A stretch of DNA of 64,000 bases from Plumapathes pennacea (GCA_964036295.1 OZ038469.1:12085591-12149590), one strand, 5' to 3'; shown: positions 24,888-36,249, counted from the stretch's first letter. Notes: a model not told the origin generated them from the letters alone. Translations and numbers: made by a program.

Positions 24888-25253
24888 TCAATGTTTTTCT
24901 ACTGCATGGTTTTGTCTGAGTAGAGAGGTTTTCTTCAGGGCTTTTATGAGCTGAGTAAAAATTGCAACATAAGTTTTACAAATAATACACCCCAATTTAA
25001 GTAAATCCCTACCATCCTTGCTGCCAGGATGCCACATGCCCATGAAGAGGCCACCCTGGTCCCCTCTGCAGCCTCTCCAAGGCCACCTTCCACAATTGCA
25101 AGACATTCCTTGAAAAATGACATTCCCTTTCCTGTGTGGAGCTATTGCCTCCAGACGAATTACTTCTCCAACGGTGCTAGACACTTGCTCCAGCAATATT
25201 AAGAAGCGTCTGAACCAAAGGCTTTCCCATTGCGACTCATCCTGTTTGGTCAT
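24888..25253 (-). other. Unidentified open frame between the transposase remnant and the cysteine-cluster gene
   Basis: A 121-residue frame with a Trp/Gly-rich middle (CNCGRWPWRGCRGDQGG). It has no recognised family and no clear splice link to its neighbours. It could be part of the same element or a chance frame. Confidence 0.2.
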
Positions 25254-25296
25254 GCAAGTTGACCTTCAGGGAACTTGATTTTATAGGCTGTGAGGA

Positions 25297-26101
25297 TCAA
25301 TGTGCAGAGATGTGCTGAAGGAGTGGTAAAGTTTTTGGGATTTGTTCTTGTTTTGCTGTTCGACCTCTTGCTTTCTTGTTCCTTGTTGTGCTTCTCTGTT
25401 TTTCTATTGCGGGCTCTGGAGATGCGGGCAGCAACTTCTTTGGTTCCTTTGGTGTGACCACCACGTCCATCAGTGCTGGCAGCAATGCTTTTTGCAAATC
25501 TGGTGATAAAATATTATACAATCCTGCATTCCAGATTTGCTTTTCTCCATATTCTGTTAAAAGACGCACAGTTACAACAAAGTAGAAAGAAATGAAAACA
25601 AAATATCGATTTTATATACTCGGAAGTTTAACAAATTAGACTTACCACTTCCTCCCTCAAACAATCCAAATGTATCATTGTACGCTGTAGAAAAACCGGA
25701 AAAGCTCACCCAACAGTGGTTCCTAAAAACGAGTGTAAGTTTAGACATAAGTTGATCGTGAAACTCGAATATTTCAGGCACATGAAAAATTCAATGGTAT
25801 TATCTTACTCATGATAAAGAGCACTGCAACTCATACAGACTCTCCACGAAACAAACATCAGTTGCCGGGGGCCTTCATAGAGCTTTCTGCCGTTCGCGCG
25901 TGTACCATTGTTGTCGTAGTTGAAATTGACACCACAAGCTTCACATCGTCGCGTCACCTTCACACCTTTCACTGCACCATACAATGTCAGGATGGAAACC
26001 TCACATGGTTTGTTGTGCTTGGCTAAACGACTACCGCAAGCAAGACACCATCCAGTTGACGGGCAGTAAGAAAGGATGGCTGGCAGGGAACGTGAGGTCA
26101 T
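25297..26101 (-). CDS. Three-exon protein with KDZ-transposon-associated cysteine-cluster (CxC5/CxC6-type) domain
   Basis: Minus-strand exons 26101-25809, 25722-25646 and 25553-25297 have GT/AG borders and consistent phase (293+77+257 nt), encoding 208 residues from an ATG to TGA. Near the N-terminus the pattern CLACGSRL ... RRCEACGVNFNYDNN ... WRVCMSC resembles cysteine clusters found with KDZ (Kyakuja-Dileera-Zisupton) transposases: paired CxxC knuckles around a beta-rich segment. The second exon gives NHCWVSFSGFSTAYNDTFGL. The third carries a lysine/arginine-rich low-complexity tail (NKKARGRTAKQEQ). The coding frame looks intact, unlike most neighbours. No KDZ transposase core was recognised nearby. 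Family assignment is by motif recognition and is moderate; intactness is seen directly. Confidence 0.55.
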
Positions 26102-26149
26102 TGCGCTGGGTTGAGAGCGTTCACTCTTTCTTACTGAAGTACGATTGAC

Positions 26150-27134
26150 TCATTTTCATTTTGTCACATTTTCTTTTCTTTTTCTTACTTTAACAGCACC
26201 GCACCATACTTGAGAAGTATGCTGCCTTTGGATTTGGTGCTCCACCTAAATTTACTGCATTGTTATCTGCGGGCGTTACGAACTGATTATAAATCACTGT
26301 CCTTTTTTCGTGTACCTTGCTTTATTCCAGTACCTGGTATTTGGTTCCTTCTTACCAATACTTTCTTGTGGTACGAAGCTTTTGTAGTACTTATGTACTT
26401 TGTTATCCGTTTGTAGAAATGGCATAAGCTTCATGAACACATACGGTCTTTAGGTAGTTTTCCGTCTCGCTGTTATTATATCGCAACTATTTTGTTGGGT
26501 GGTTAGCTGTGTTTGCTCATTTTCCAGCTGCTCCTTGTCTTTACCTATCTTTCCTTTATCTATGTAGTAGTCCTCAGCGCTTCCACTCACAGATTTTCCT
26601 ACTCATCTTTTTTACTCCTTTTATCATTTCATTTGATGGTGCATTTTTCTGCCCATTGTTTATTCTGGGCTAATTCCATCAGACCCAAATTGAGGCGTTT
26701 TAAAATTTGATCGTATTAATTATTATTTTCATCTACATTTCTTCAGTGCTGCTTTAGCTCATAAAAACATTCTTGGTTCATTATTGTTCTGATTTAATTT
26801 CCTAATTCTCCAGGAAAGCTAATTTAATGATCTCTTTAAGATCAGGTGGCTCTTCCCCACTGAAGTAAAATGAATGCTGTATTTCATAGACAATATCACT
26901 AACCTGGAAATTGCTGGAGTCTAAAATAACTTTATTTATTTGTAGTAGTTCAATGGGAAATTAAGGCTGTTTAAAATTAGAACGTGATAATTCTTATTTG
27001 CATCTACATTTTTTCTGTGCTGCTTCAGTTTATCAAGACATTCTTGGTTCATTAATGTTCTGATGCAATTTCCTATTTCCTTTCCACTAGATGAATAGAT
27101 AATAGATTCATTATGCGGTAATAAAAAATGAAAT
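26150..27134. other. No supported gene
   Basis: AT-rich DNA without recognisable coding structure. Two similar blocks share CATCTACATTT and ACATTCTTGGTTCATTA: 26725-26790 and 26995-27060. They mark a local direct duplication with a spacing of about 270 bp. Confidence 0.4.
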
Positions 27135-27231
27135 GAAAAATAAATCACTTTATTTAAGTGTCAATGTATTTAGCACTGCTGTGCTAATTGGGGAGACTTG
27201 AAATGCAGAAACCAAATATCATAAACTGAAC
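27135..27231 (-). mobile_element. 5'-truncated copy of the tRNA-derived SINE
   Basis: It matches the 3' portion of the element at 7638-7925 in the same (minus) orientation, including AATAAATCACTTTATTTAAG and GGGGAGACTTGAAATGCAG, and lacks the tRNA head. Confidence 0.75.
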
Positions 27232-27409
27232 TAAAACAAAAGGAACGTAAATAAAAAGAAGCAAAGATATAATTATGACGTAACTCGAACCTTACGATGG
27301 CACGTGGCTATACGGAACGTGATCCTATTGCACATTTCCCCCTAAGGAGGAACTTTGCCTTGAAGTTCAAATACTGCAATTTCTTGCGGTACCATACTAT
27401 GACTAATGA

Positions 27410-28103
27410 CTAAGCCAAGCACAAAAGATTTTCTACTGGCGACTGATTGTTCTGTGTTGCCAGAGTCAAAAGTGCTGCAACCTTCTGTGTCCAGGCTGTG
27501 TCACAGATGAGGCAGTCAGGAGGTTGAGTGATTTGTCCAGACCTGGTACTTGTGCCATTTGGAACTGAACCTGCATTAGCTGTGGATTGGGCTTCTGTTG
27601 GGTCAAGAACCTCAGCTGGCACTGGTTCAGGTAAAATCACAGGAGGAAGATTCTCTGGAGGTGAATCCCACAGAGGTGGACCGTCTGCCTGGACAGGTAC
27701 ATCCTGGATTGGGACCATGAGGGTGGTGATACCAAATCGCCATGGAAGTCTCTTTTTCTTGAGGCTGACACCTGTCTCGCCGATTGTGGCACAACAGCCA
27801 ATCTTCATGAACACCTTGATCGTCACAAATCTGCTTTACCATTATTTCAGGTCGTTTTGAAATCATCTTTGTACTTTTGCCATACCAATAATAATATAGT
27901 AATAAATTGCCATACCAATCATACCTATTCTTCTCATGCTTCACGTTCTTCACCTGCATGGCTTCTGTGTTTAATATTTCGTTCTCCTTGCTCATGTTCT
28001 CCAAGGATTCTCTGGCTTTCTTGTCTGCTCTCTTAAGCTCTGTGTCATACATCTTGTCTGCCTTTCCATTCTGGCTGGATCTGTAAACATCATTTTGAAA
28101 CAT
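27410..28103 (-). other. Possible exons of an unidentified transposon protein
   Basis: One minus-strand frame gives a charged helical segment (DTELKRADKKARESLENM) ending before a GTATGA donor-like site. Another gives a proline-rich segment (PPENLPPVILPEPVPAEV) followed by a CLICDTAW motif. Composition looks coding, but I could not join the pieces in phase and recognise no family. A further basic frame with KHWRKRRAAQSQSR lies at 28435-28698 (minus). Confidence 0.3.
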
Positions 28104-28699
28104 TCTATCTTTTGCAGAACTTCTCTGTCAATTCCTAATGTACCTTTTGAGCCTTGCACCGTTTTATTTTGTCAGAAGCATGACACTACAAAGTGTTTGT
28201 CACTCACTTTAGTCAGCTTCTGTCTAAGCAGGCTTTGAACCTGTTTCAGGGTCCATGAATCTGCATCCAAATGGTCAGGGCTTAACCCAAGGCAGCTTTG
28301 TCCACCTTAGCTTTTGCTGGTTAGGGTTTTAAGCTGTTGAATCATTACTTGTTGGTTGCTGAAGATGATGTTGATTTTTCAAATTATATTCCTTAATTTT
28401 TGTTGAATGTCAAAAGGCAACAGTTTTTACTCCCTCATCTCCAGAGCAGATGTTTCAGCTTGGGTTGACTTCTTTCATAAGCACCACCTTTATTCCCTAT
28501 CTTTTTTGGAGTAGTTTGCCTCCGGACAACAGGAGCCCTGTGCTTTTCCTTTTGGTAGTTGTGTTTCATCAAAACCCTACTCTGACTTTGTGCCGCTCGC
28601 CTTTTGCGCCAGTGTTTAAAGCGTTCTTTCTCTTTTTCTTGGTGAGTCTGCATTTTATAATCAAAACACCTTATAATGAATGCAATGTCTTTCACCATT

Positions 28700-29399
28700 T
28701 CTGGTTTTCTCCAAGCACATTTGCCAGATTGGCTGGGAAACTACCTGCCAATGCGCAATAAAACTTTTGTCAGTAGTCAGCCGATGCATAAAGTTCTCTG
28801 TAGAGAGATTCTTATCATTTTATTGTGACTGATTTCTCAGATCATGCCATTATTTCTTAGTTGTGGATATTCTACATCTTCATTTTCTTTAGTCGGTAAA
28901 AACGTTCTTGTGGAAAGCACACCAACTGTACAAACAATAGACATTCTTAGTTGTTTTATCTAATCTACTATATAATACGCCTTGCGATGGTAGAAATGTT
29001 GCTGCAGGTATTTGGTCCCATAATCCATCGAGTTTGCTAGAATTGGGCAGAGTAGGGGGTGAGATGTGCGTGGGTGACAAAAGAGATAAATAAAAATAGA
29101 GGTAGGGGTGTTGTGATGGTGAGAGTAAAATATGTGATGGCAGATTTTAGTTAGTATGAAATGAGTTTTGATAATGGCTTAGCTAGTAAATAGAGTGGTA
29201 TGCTGGTGAATTTTGGGGCAAGAGGAAGGGGAAATGATATAGTTACAGGAGAATAATTTACTGCGGGGGGCAAATAGACTGAAACAGTTGTAAAATAATG
29301 GATAGCACAGAAAATAATTACAGCAATACGAAAATAAGCAAGGTATAAGAATTAAAGTGGATGAGATATTGGGCACGCTCATGTTCACCTTGATCAGTG
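28700..29399. other. No supported gene
   Basis: AT-rich DNA with no recognised coding exons, RNA genes or terminal repeats. Confidence 0.4.
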
Positions 29400-29595
29400 T
29401 ACGGAACAGCCAATGGAACAGTTGATGTAACAGTTAGTGGGACAGTTGACGGAACTGTTGGCGGAACAGTTGATGTAGGAGTTGACGGAACAGTTGGCGG
29501 AACAGTTGTCGGAACAGTTGATGTAGGAGTTGGCGGAACTGTTGGAGGAACAGTTGACGGAACTGTTGGCGGAACTGTTGAAGGAACAGGATCTG
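29400..29595. repeat. Minisatellite of 12- and 15-bp GGAACAGTTG units
   Basis: About 15 imperfect units such as GGAACAGTTGGC and GGAACAGTTGATGTAG. On the minus strand they translate as a VPPTVPST/PTSTVPP repeat, so an origin from a coding low-complexity tract is possible. No flanking exon borders support a gene. Confidence 0.85.
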
Positions 29596-29697
29596 GCAAA
29601 GAGAAGAAAAAATATAAAAAAGCATATTCCAGTAAAGCTTCAATTGCGTTTCAACGAAAAAAAATTCCATCTAATCTACAAATCTGCTGATTGCAGT

Positions 29698-29848
29698 CTA
29701 CATATCCAGCAAGCTTATTTTCACTTTCCCACGGTTTGCATCGAAGATTCGTACAATCAAAGGACTCGTTTTCTTCAGATTGTTGTCACTGGATCCATCC
29801 ACAGCCAATGAAAACGGACTTGTTTTCATTTGCTCAATAAGTGAAGAC
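29698..29848 (-). pseudogene. hAT-family transposase exon fragment
   Basis: A minus-strand exon-like segment follows a CTGCAG acceptor. It gives SSLIEQMKTSPFSLAVDGSS and then a TSPLIVRIFD block, resembling the first catalytic-Asp region of hAT (ZMYM/ZBED-type) transposases. It meets a TAG directly after ISLLDM, where the family normally continues. Isolated and decayed. Confidence 0.5.
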
Positions 29849-30338
29849 CTGCAGTAATAAGAGTGTATTGTAATATCAGTTACCAATACTTTGTTATATT
29901 TACTGTCTTGCACAGGGTTAATGGGCACCTTGCAGCATTACAAGTTATTTGTTCCTCTTTTTGTATATTTGCTTGCTTATTGTGTAGCGATTTTGCTTGA
30001 AGGTGTTCCTTCTGTTTATATCAAGCTACTGTTAGAAAGGGTAAATTCAGAATTTAGTCATTGCCTTAGCTGTGCCTTGGCAACATAGAAAATACATTCC
30101 CACAATCCCAGTTCCTGCCTGCGCTATTTTGATTTACATACCTGAAATTATGCTTGAGTGCTTCATTGACAATACACATACTTTTTGTGCTGGCGCAAGC
30201 ATATTAGCGAGCTACTGCTGAGTCCGAAAACATCAGGTGCCAAAATGTTATGTATTTGACACATGCCCTTTTTCTAAATATGCTTACTTTGTGATTGGAG
30301 ACTGAAATTGGGAGTGTATTGAAGGTTGCGAAGTCGGA

Positions 30339-30602
30339 TCAACTTGTGTTTTCCTGGCTATGTGACTTTGGCTGGCCATGTGCCTCTTTACGTCGGCTTC
30401 TTCCTGATGCGCAACATATCTCGCAGAAGAAGCTGGTATTGCTCCTTGGAGACGGCTTTATGTATAGCCACTTGGAATTATGGGAATTGAGAACTTGCAC
30501 ATGATCATGTATATCATGTTGCCATGGAAATATGTTCGTTCCCTTAACGCTATTCTTCCTCATTTTGTAGGGATTCTCAAATGAAACCAAGACCATTTTC
30601 AT
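30339..30602 (-). other. Open frame with a possible BED/C2H2-like knuckle
   Basis: The minus-strand frame ends with SFFCEICCASGRSRRKEAHG followed by a second histidine. The spacing loosely resembles a zinc finger that precedes hAT transposases. Weak; it could be a chance frame. Confidence 0.25.
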
Positions 30603-30614
30603 TTCAGTGGCACT

Positions 30615-31487
30615 TTAATGGATCTGGGCAGGATCCTTGAAGCTTGTGCAGTTTTTGTAAAGCTTGAATTTGCACTTTACCTTTCCACTGCAGTCCAGTT
30701 TTGACTGGATTGCTTCCTGCAACCTCTCAAGAAAAGGCTGCTCTTCTTCCTCTGCCACCAGATTGTAGGAGGCCAAGGTTCTCGTGGTTTCAGACAGGTC
30801 TGGATTCATTGCAGAAGTGACATGGAACTAAAAGCATAAGGAATATTGAATCACATGATTATACAAATACCTTGACCTGAATATCTCCCCTTCTTTTCCT
30901 TTCCACCATTGCATATTGGAGAAAACCACAAATAGTTGTTTTTCTAACACAAAAAATATGTTATAAGTACACAAAACTTACCACAACATGGGTGTACAAC
31001 AGGTAGGCAGCACCTTGCACCATGCTGCTTGTCAGGCACAATATTCATCAGCGCATTTCTGAAAGCTCTGTGGTGCCCCTGCCTGGAGCCCTCAACCCAA
31101 ATCTGGCAGAAATGCATGATCCAGGCAAGAAGAAAACCCTGTGATGTCAATGAAATCATTACAAGCAAATCTGGATAATAATATTTGAATAGGTTCAGCT
31201 GTTGCAGTGCATCAGTACATTAGAGTATTGTTTTCATTAGAATAGTTCAAGTGCTTGATATTGGTGTAGGGTCTTGCATATTTTTTCTAGCTATTATAAT
31301 GACAAGTAAACAGAAATACTCGAAATTTTTGAATCAATTTGGAATATGACATAACCTGGGCCCCACCACACATACCATACATCCATACCTTGTTCATTTC
31401 TACCAATTGGAGAAGCTCATCCAGGCTCTTCTCTTGTGTTGCAGCAAAGTTTCCATCTCGACTAAACTCCAGTCGAATCTCTCGACC
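30615..31487 (-). other. Unidentified minus-strand exons
   Basis: Two exons join in phase: 31487-31389 (REIRLEFSRDGNFAATQEKS) and 31138-30982 (WIMHFCQIWVEGSRQGHHRA). A third coding-like segment, 30827-30615, has a good acceptor and ends ...KDPAQIH-stop, but does not follow the second exon in frame. I do not recognise the protein. Position and strand place it directly downstream of the integrase remnant, so it may belong to the same element. Confidence 0.35.
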
Positions 31488-31674
31488 CTGTAATCTTCAC
31501 ATACAAGGAGAGAAAAGTGAAGCATTTAGTCCTACTGTGTAAACTGCAGTTCATGTAACGCGATGGTCAAGGTAGTCACATTGCAATCAAGGTAATTTAT
31601 CTTGGTACCTTTCATTCTCTCCATTTGTGGAGAGTAGTACACCTCCCTTTGGCGAAATTAGCCCTGTCTGCATA

Positions 31675-33145
31675 CTACCCTGGGAAAGTCCACTCTGCAC
31701 TTGCAAAAGGAACTTCCATGGATTCTGTCATCTTGGGGTCATCCACCAGTTTTACATTTTTTAGAGGAACCTTTTTTGCCAACTGTTTTCCACTTGCATT
31801 AATCAGTTGGCAGGTACCCTTGTTACTTATGTGTGAAATGGTGTATGGGCCAAACTACTGATCTTCCATTTTGTGGCCTGCTTTGGTCTTTTGCAGCATG
31901 TTCCTTTGAAGGACCAAGTCCCCAACTTTGTACGGGCACTTGAAACCACCTTTTCTCCTCTTATACTCTTCCTTCTGTTTTTCTTGGGCTTTTTCTATGT
32001 TATGGTCAACTGTTGCAAACAGGGCCTCTTTCATCTGACTAATATCTTCTACATGCTTCTTGAACACTTCCTCACTACTCATTTCTTTGATCATTTCCTC
32101 AACTTCATCTGCACTTGTTAAGGGTTTTTCTGTTTTTGCCACTTCAAAGGGTAGGCGGGGATTTCTGCCAAACATCAGAAAAAATGGGCTGTACTTAGTT
32201 GTTGTTGACTTGTTTGTGTTCAGTGCAAAGAGTGCCCCTTCAATGTAGTCATCCCATGTTTCCTTCTTTTCATCCATGACTTTCCTCAGAGTTCTGTTGA
32301 GTGAAATACACCAGCAAGTGAGTCAGGTTATATTCATTCAATGATATATCATTTTTCACATTGGTATAAATTTGTTAATGCTGTGAACAAATGATGTCAC
32401 AGAAATATGAAATTAATTTATGTAGGGTTATACAAATGGTGAGCTAAAATAACCACAGAAAAAAGAGTAGGCCGTATTGGGTAGATAAATGTAACTTGAT
32501 ATAAGTTGCCACATTCAATTACATACCTTCGAACTGACTGGTTAGTCCTCTCATCTAACCCGTTGGATTGAGGATGGTAAGCTGATGTGATGCGGTGGTT
32601 CACATCGAACTTTGTCAGCAATTCTTCTGAAACCTATTGAGTGAAAAACATGTTGCCCTTTTACTTGCACCTCCCAGGAAGTATCCATGTCTAAAATACA
32701 AAGAAGGGTATTTCAGGGTCACAAAATAGCTTAACTTACTCAATGTCCCTAACTGATGAGGATACTGTACTAAAAAGTATTAGGTGTTGAAAGGGGTTCA
32801 AGAGTGGGGGAAAATTTGTGTTAGGCTTCCCTATTTTATTACCTGGTTAACAAATTCTCTTCCTTGATCAGAAATGATGTGAACAGGAGCTCCATGTCTG
32901 TTATAACTGGAGGCCTTTTGGTACAAAGATGGCACTCTTGCTTGGAATAGGGATGCCTTCTATGTACTTCGTAAAGTAGTCAGTTTGTGTCAGAAGGTAT
33001 CTGTTGCCCTTGGTAGATGTTGTGTGGGCATCAACAAGGTCAATGCCAACTAGATGCCACACCCTTGGCACAACCTTCACTGGATGGAGGACATCATGAT
33101 TAGCTTTGCTCTCTGGTGCATTTCTTTGGCATCGTAAAGCAATGT
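31675..33145 (-). pseudogene. Spliced DDE integrase with GPY/F module (Ginger- or gypsy-like), broken
   Basis: Minus-strand exons: about 33145-32843, 32633-32527 and 32293-31675. They give WHLVGIDLVDAH (first Asp), HIISDQGREFVNQ (second Asp), AYHPQSNGLDERTNQ (Glu), the NTNKSTTTKYSPFFLMFGRN block, then FGPYTISH. The two introns have clean borders (donors GTAATA and GTATGT; acceptors TCAATAG and TCAACAG) and keep the frame. Introns argue for a DNA transposon of Ginger type or a domesticated integrase rather than an active retroelement. It is damaged: the frame shifts between the first and second Asp blocks (near 32920), and a TAG at 31855-31857 interrupts the C-terminal module. It ends at a TAG at 31675. 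Confidence 0.7.
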
Positions 33146-33286
33146 AATGAATAAGACTTTGAGGTAATGTGTACCATCACAGTCTAAGCAAATATTATTT
33201 TCGATAAAGAAGCCCTTCTGGACTTCAGCCATCCCTAAAGAGCAAAAACGTAGGGAATTGAACAGCCACCCCTCAGTGCAAAGTAC

Positions 33287-34003
33287 TTATGCTATGGCCA
33301 TCTCCAAGTCACCTTGTGAAATGATAGCTGAGAATTCTTCTCTGAAATCACAATAGTCTTCATATGTTGATGGCAGTTCTAAGACATAGCCACAAGTGTG
33401 GAAAATTGGCCTTCTGTTAATTCCCACAAGTGTTGTGAATGAAACATGAATACCATCACATAACAGCACATCAGATCCAGTGCAGAATCTCAGAAACTTC
33501 TTTAAGGTAGCTTCATCCAGCCCTTTAATCCACCTCTTCAGATAATTGACTACTTCAGCCTCTTCAGGAGTTGTGGGGTTTGCTTCAAGAAGTCTTCAGA
33601 CCTTAGATGGTGTGGGGTGAAGGCTAGCATAAAGCTGACTCAGACTTTCTTTGTTTGGAATGTATGTCTTCAAGGTGGATAGGATGGGCACCCAACAATC
33701 TGAAACATATTTAGGTTTTTGAACAAGCTCCTTGTGTGCAAGCTCAATGACAATCCCACAAAGGTTTTCCATTAGAGCAGATATAAAATTTTCTGCTAAC
33801 AGAGCCTTCATGAATGTTGTGAGTTCCAACAACGCTTCAGGTCCGGTAATTCTTTCAACCGTGATGGGGTTGTCGATCCTGCTCAAGAGGGATTCCTCAA
33901 AAACAAACTGCTGATCGTCCACTTTAATCTCGTGGCCAGCCGCATCTAATTGTAGGTCTCTTCCAAGTACCCACACAGCCGATCTCAGCTGTCTCCCTAT
34001 CAA
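33287..34003 (-). pseudogene. HECT-type E3 ubiquitin ligase C-terminal exon, interrupted by one in-frame TGA
   Basis: A minus-strand exon follows a GTTGGTAG acceptor. It encodes an N-lobe-like helical part (GPEALLELTTFMKALLAE), then LKRWIKGLDEATLKKFLRFC, TGSDVL, and the HECT C-lobe block PIFHTCGYVLELPSTYED. The cysteine of HTC is the expected ubiquitin-thioester residue. It ends at TAA (33287). A single TGA near 33595, in the same frame, splits it after SLHPTPSKV; the rest is open. HECT domains of this kind occur in G2E3-like proteins expanded in fish and cnidarians, sometimes linked to mobile elements. Upstream exons were not found. It is either a young pseudogene or affected by a sequencing error. 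Confidence 0.7.
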
Positions 34004-34561
34004 CTACCAACATATTTAAAAAGTTCTAAGTCAAGTTGCATGACTGAATGTCTAAGCGTTGCACGACGTTGCTTTTTGATTGCTTGCTCGATGTCTTGCT
34101 CTTTTTATCATTTCTTATCATCATTCGGTGATTATTTTTGTGGAGGAAAGGGGTGCTTGCTGTATACAAGGCTGTGTACATGTAATATCAGAATGGAGAG
34201 CTTTTTCGTACTTGCGAGATATGTTTAATACTGCAACCTTGTTTCTTGTAAATCACTGTTACAGTTTCTGGTGAAATCTGTCGCTTACTCTGTTGTGGTG
34301 ATCACTATACGTGGTTTACATTATTTTTAAGTATTCGCAAGGTTTTTGTATGGTTAGTATTTTTTAATAACAAAACTGAACGTGTATATTTTTGCACACT
34401 GAATATAAATGATGTTCATTTTTGACCTTACACACTGCCTAATTGGTGATCTTGTATTGCGATAACGTCTTGAAATGAGCTTATGTGATTAGTTTCTGGT
34501 TAAAACGGCACGTGTTCGTGTTATTGCTTAGTCATCACCAGAAGGCAGAGTTCGTTTTTAT

Positions 34562-36249
34562 TTACTTCTTCGACTTGTGCTTTTTGGGCCTATCGGTTTT
34601 CTTCTGAGGGCTGCTCTTGTGCTTCTTGCTGCGGACAAACTCGTGGTCATCACCCTCGTCGCTGTTCTCATCTTGGCTCACACAGATGTGTTGTAGTGCA
34701 GCTTTTCTTAGGCTACAGCATCACGTTGTAGCAGGTCAGGGGTAAAGTTCTGAATGAATTTGAAAGTAAAAAAGACGTTTACTTTGTGGGTAACTGGTTT
34801 GTAATAACTGTCACAAGATGCTGCGGTATTCTTTAAGTGCTAATACCTGCTGCGGCTTCCGGTGGTATTGTTTTTGTTAATCTTTTTTCTTCTTTTTTTC
34901 CTTTCTTTTAAATCTCTTTTCTTCTTCAGCACAATCTTTCTTTGGCTAAAGTTACTGTCGATTGATATTCACGTGGTTTTTTACATTGAATACCGATTAA
35001 TCATTCATACAGCAAGAGAAGGGGTGGGGGGAGGGCCCTTATTTAAAAAAAATGCAGTGTATGGGGGGCGCTTATTGGAAGGAGGGCGCTTATTCAAATT
35101 TTTGAGGTAAGTGGGATGAGTAGCTATTCATGATATGATATTCACCTTGACTTTTATAAACCTTTATAACTCATAGACACTACATTCAAACCAAGAAATA
35201 TACTAGTCAACTATTTACTTGATGTATAGTCGATTTTGCGGATAAAAAGTATTTAGGATTCGGGGCACTTTAAAGATCCATTGCGCCTAAGTCGCCTAAA
35301 ACTCAAGTGTGAAGCCACCTGATAATAGCAGGTCATTACTGCCATTTTTTGTTTCTGTTTCAAGCAAGTGACCTGTTGCGAAATGTTTGTATGAACATGG
35401 TTTGATAGTCACGGGAACGAACATAATTGAGAGAGAACATGTAAGACTCAGTTGAGTGTACTCACGACAACCATATTTTTACCTTGAGATCATGTGCGTG
35501 AAAAGCTCTTGACAATAGCATGCAACTGCGGCCATTATCATACAGATCACTCTGCAGACACTCGCACAAACTTGCAGAGGATAATGCGCTGAACAGGTGT
35601 CTCCGCAAATATGCATTCTTGCTGCGAGCCGTACCATGTCACCCATGAAATTTATTACGTTGCTGTAAATTGATGTCTGCTCCTTGTTAATGGTTTTTGC
35701 TAACCACATCATATAGTCACTGGTAACCCACCTAGTCACACAGAGGCTTGACATCTCATAATGTGTCATTTCATATGCCGGCAGGACTTTATCGTACCGT
35801 TCGCTGTACAAAAGTCTTTCAAATTCTTCAATATGAAAGGTTGGAGGATATTCATGCACGTCTCGTGGTTTGCAGTATGGTCCAGAGAACCAGGCCTGCT
35901 CTTCTTCCACAGCTTTTTTAACATCGCTGGCGTGATGAATCTTTATCATATCGTCGATGCCCTGAATGTCAAAACGAGCCTTGCCCATCTCTTTATAAAA
36001 ATACCCGACCCCGTTTGAATTTTGTACATTCAGTTCATCTCTCCATTGTTTCAGCATACTAAGAGGCAGTATCTGATCTAGGGTAAAGGGATCCTTCACC
36101 GATTGAGCAGCGACTGAGAATTTAAGTTGAGCTCTTCCTTTCGGACATCGTGTGGTGGGTAGGCGAAACTCAAACGCATCTTTTCTGGTCATATTAAGAA
36201 GTCCGCGGGAAGATGCACGGCGACTTTTCTGGCTTGAACATCCAGAAGC
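34562..36249 (-). CDS. Unidentified protein with lysine-rich C-terminal tail (last two exons)
   Basis: Minus-strand exon 36249-35483 follows a TTTATCTTCAG acceptor and ends ...THMIS-AG before GTAAAA. It joins in phase to the last exon 34712-34562 (acceptor TGCTGTAG), which ends at TAA. Together they encode about 305 residues. The first exon includes YFYKEMGKARFDIQGIDDM, EEQAWFSGPYCKPRDVHEYP and VTRWVTSDYMMWLAK. The last exon gives VSQDENSDEGDDHEFVRSKK followed by a run of KHK/PKK motifs, a probable nuclear localisation signal. I do not recognise the family. The WVTSDYMMWLAK block loosely recalls the start of Ulp1-type proteases carried by some transposons, but the catalytic motifs were not identified. 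Upstream exons are not located. The joined phases make the gene model credible. Confidence 0.45.

Noticed and set aside
24072-36249. A Maverick/Polinton-type virus-like element
   Set aside because: The integrase was the only Maverick-like gene; no DNA polymerase B, packaging ATPase, protease or capsid genes were recognised, and the integrase is of the GPY/F type with introns.
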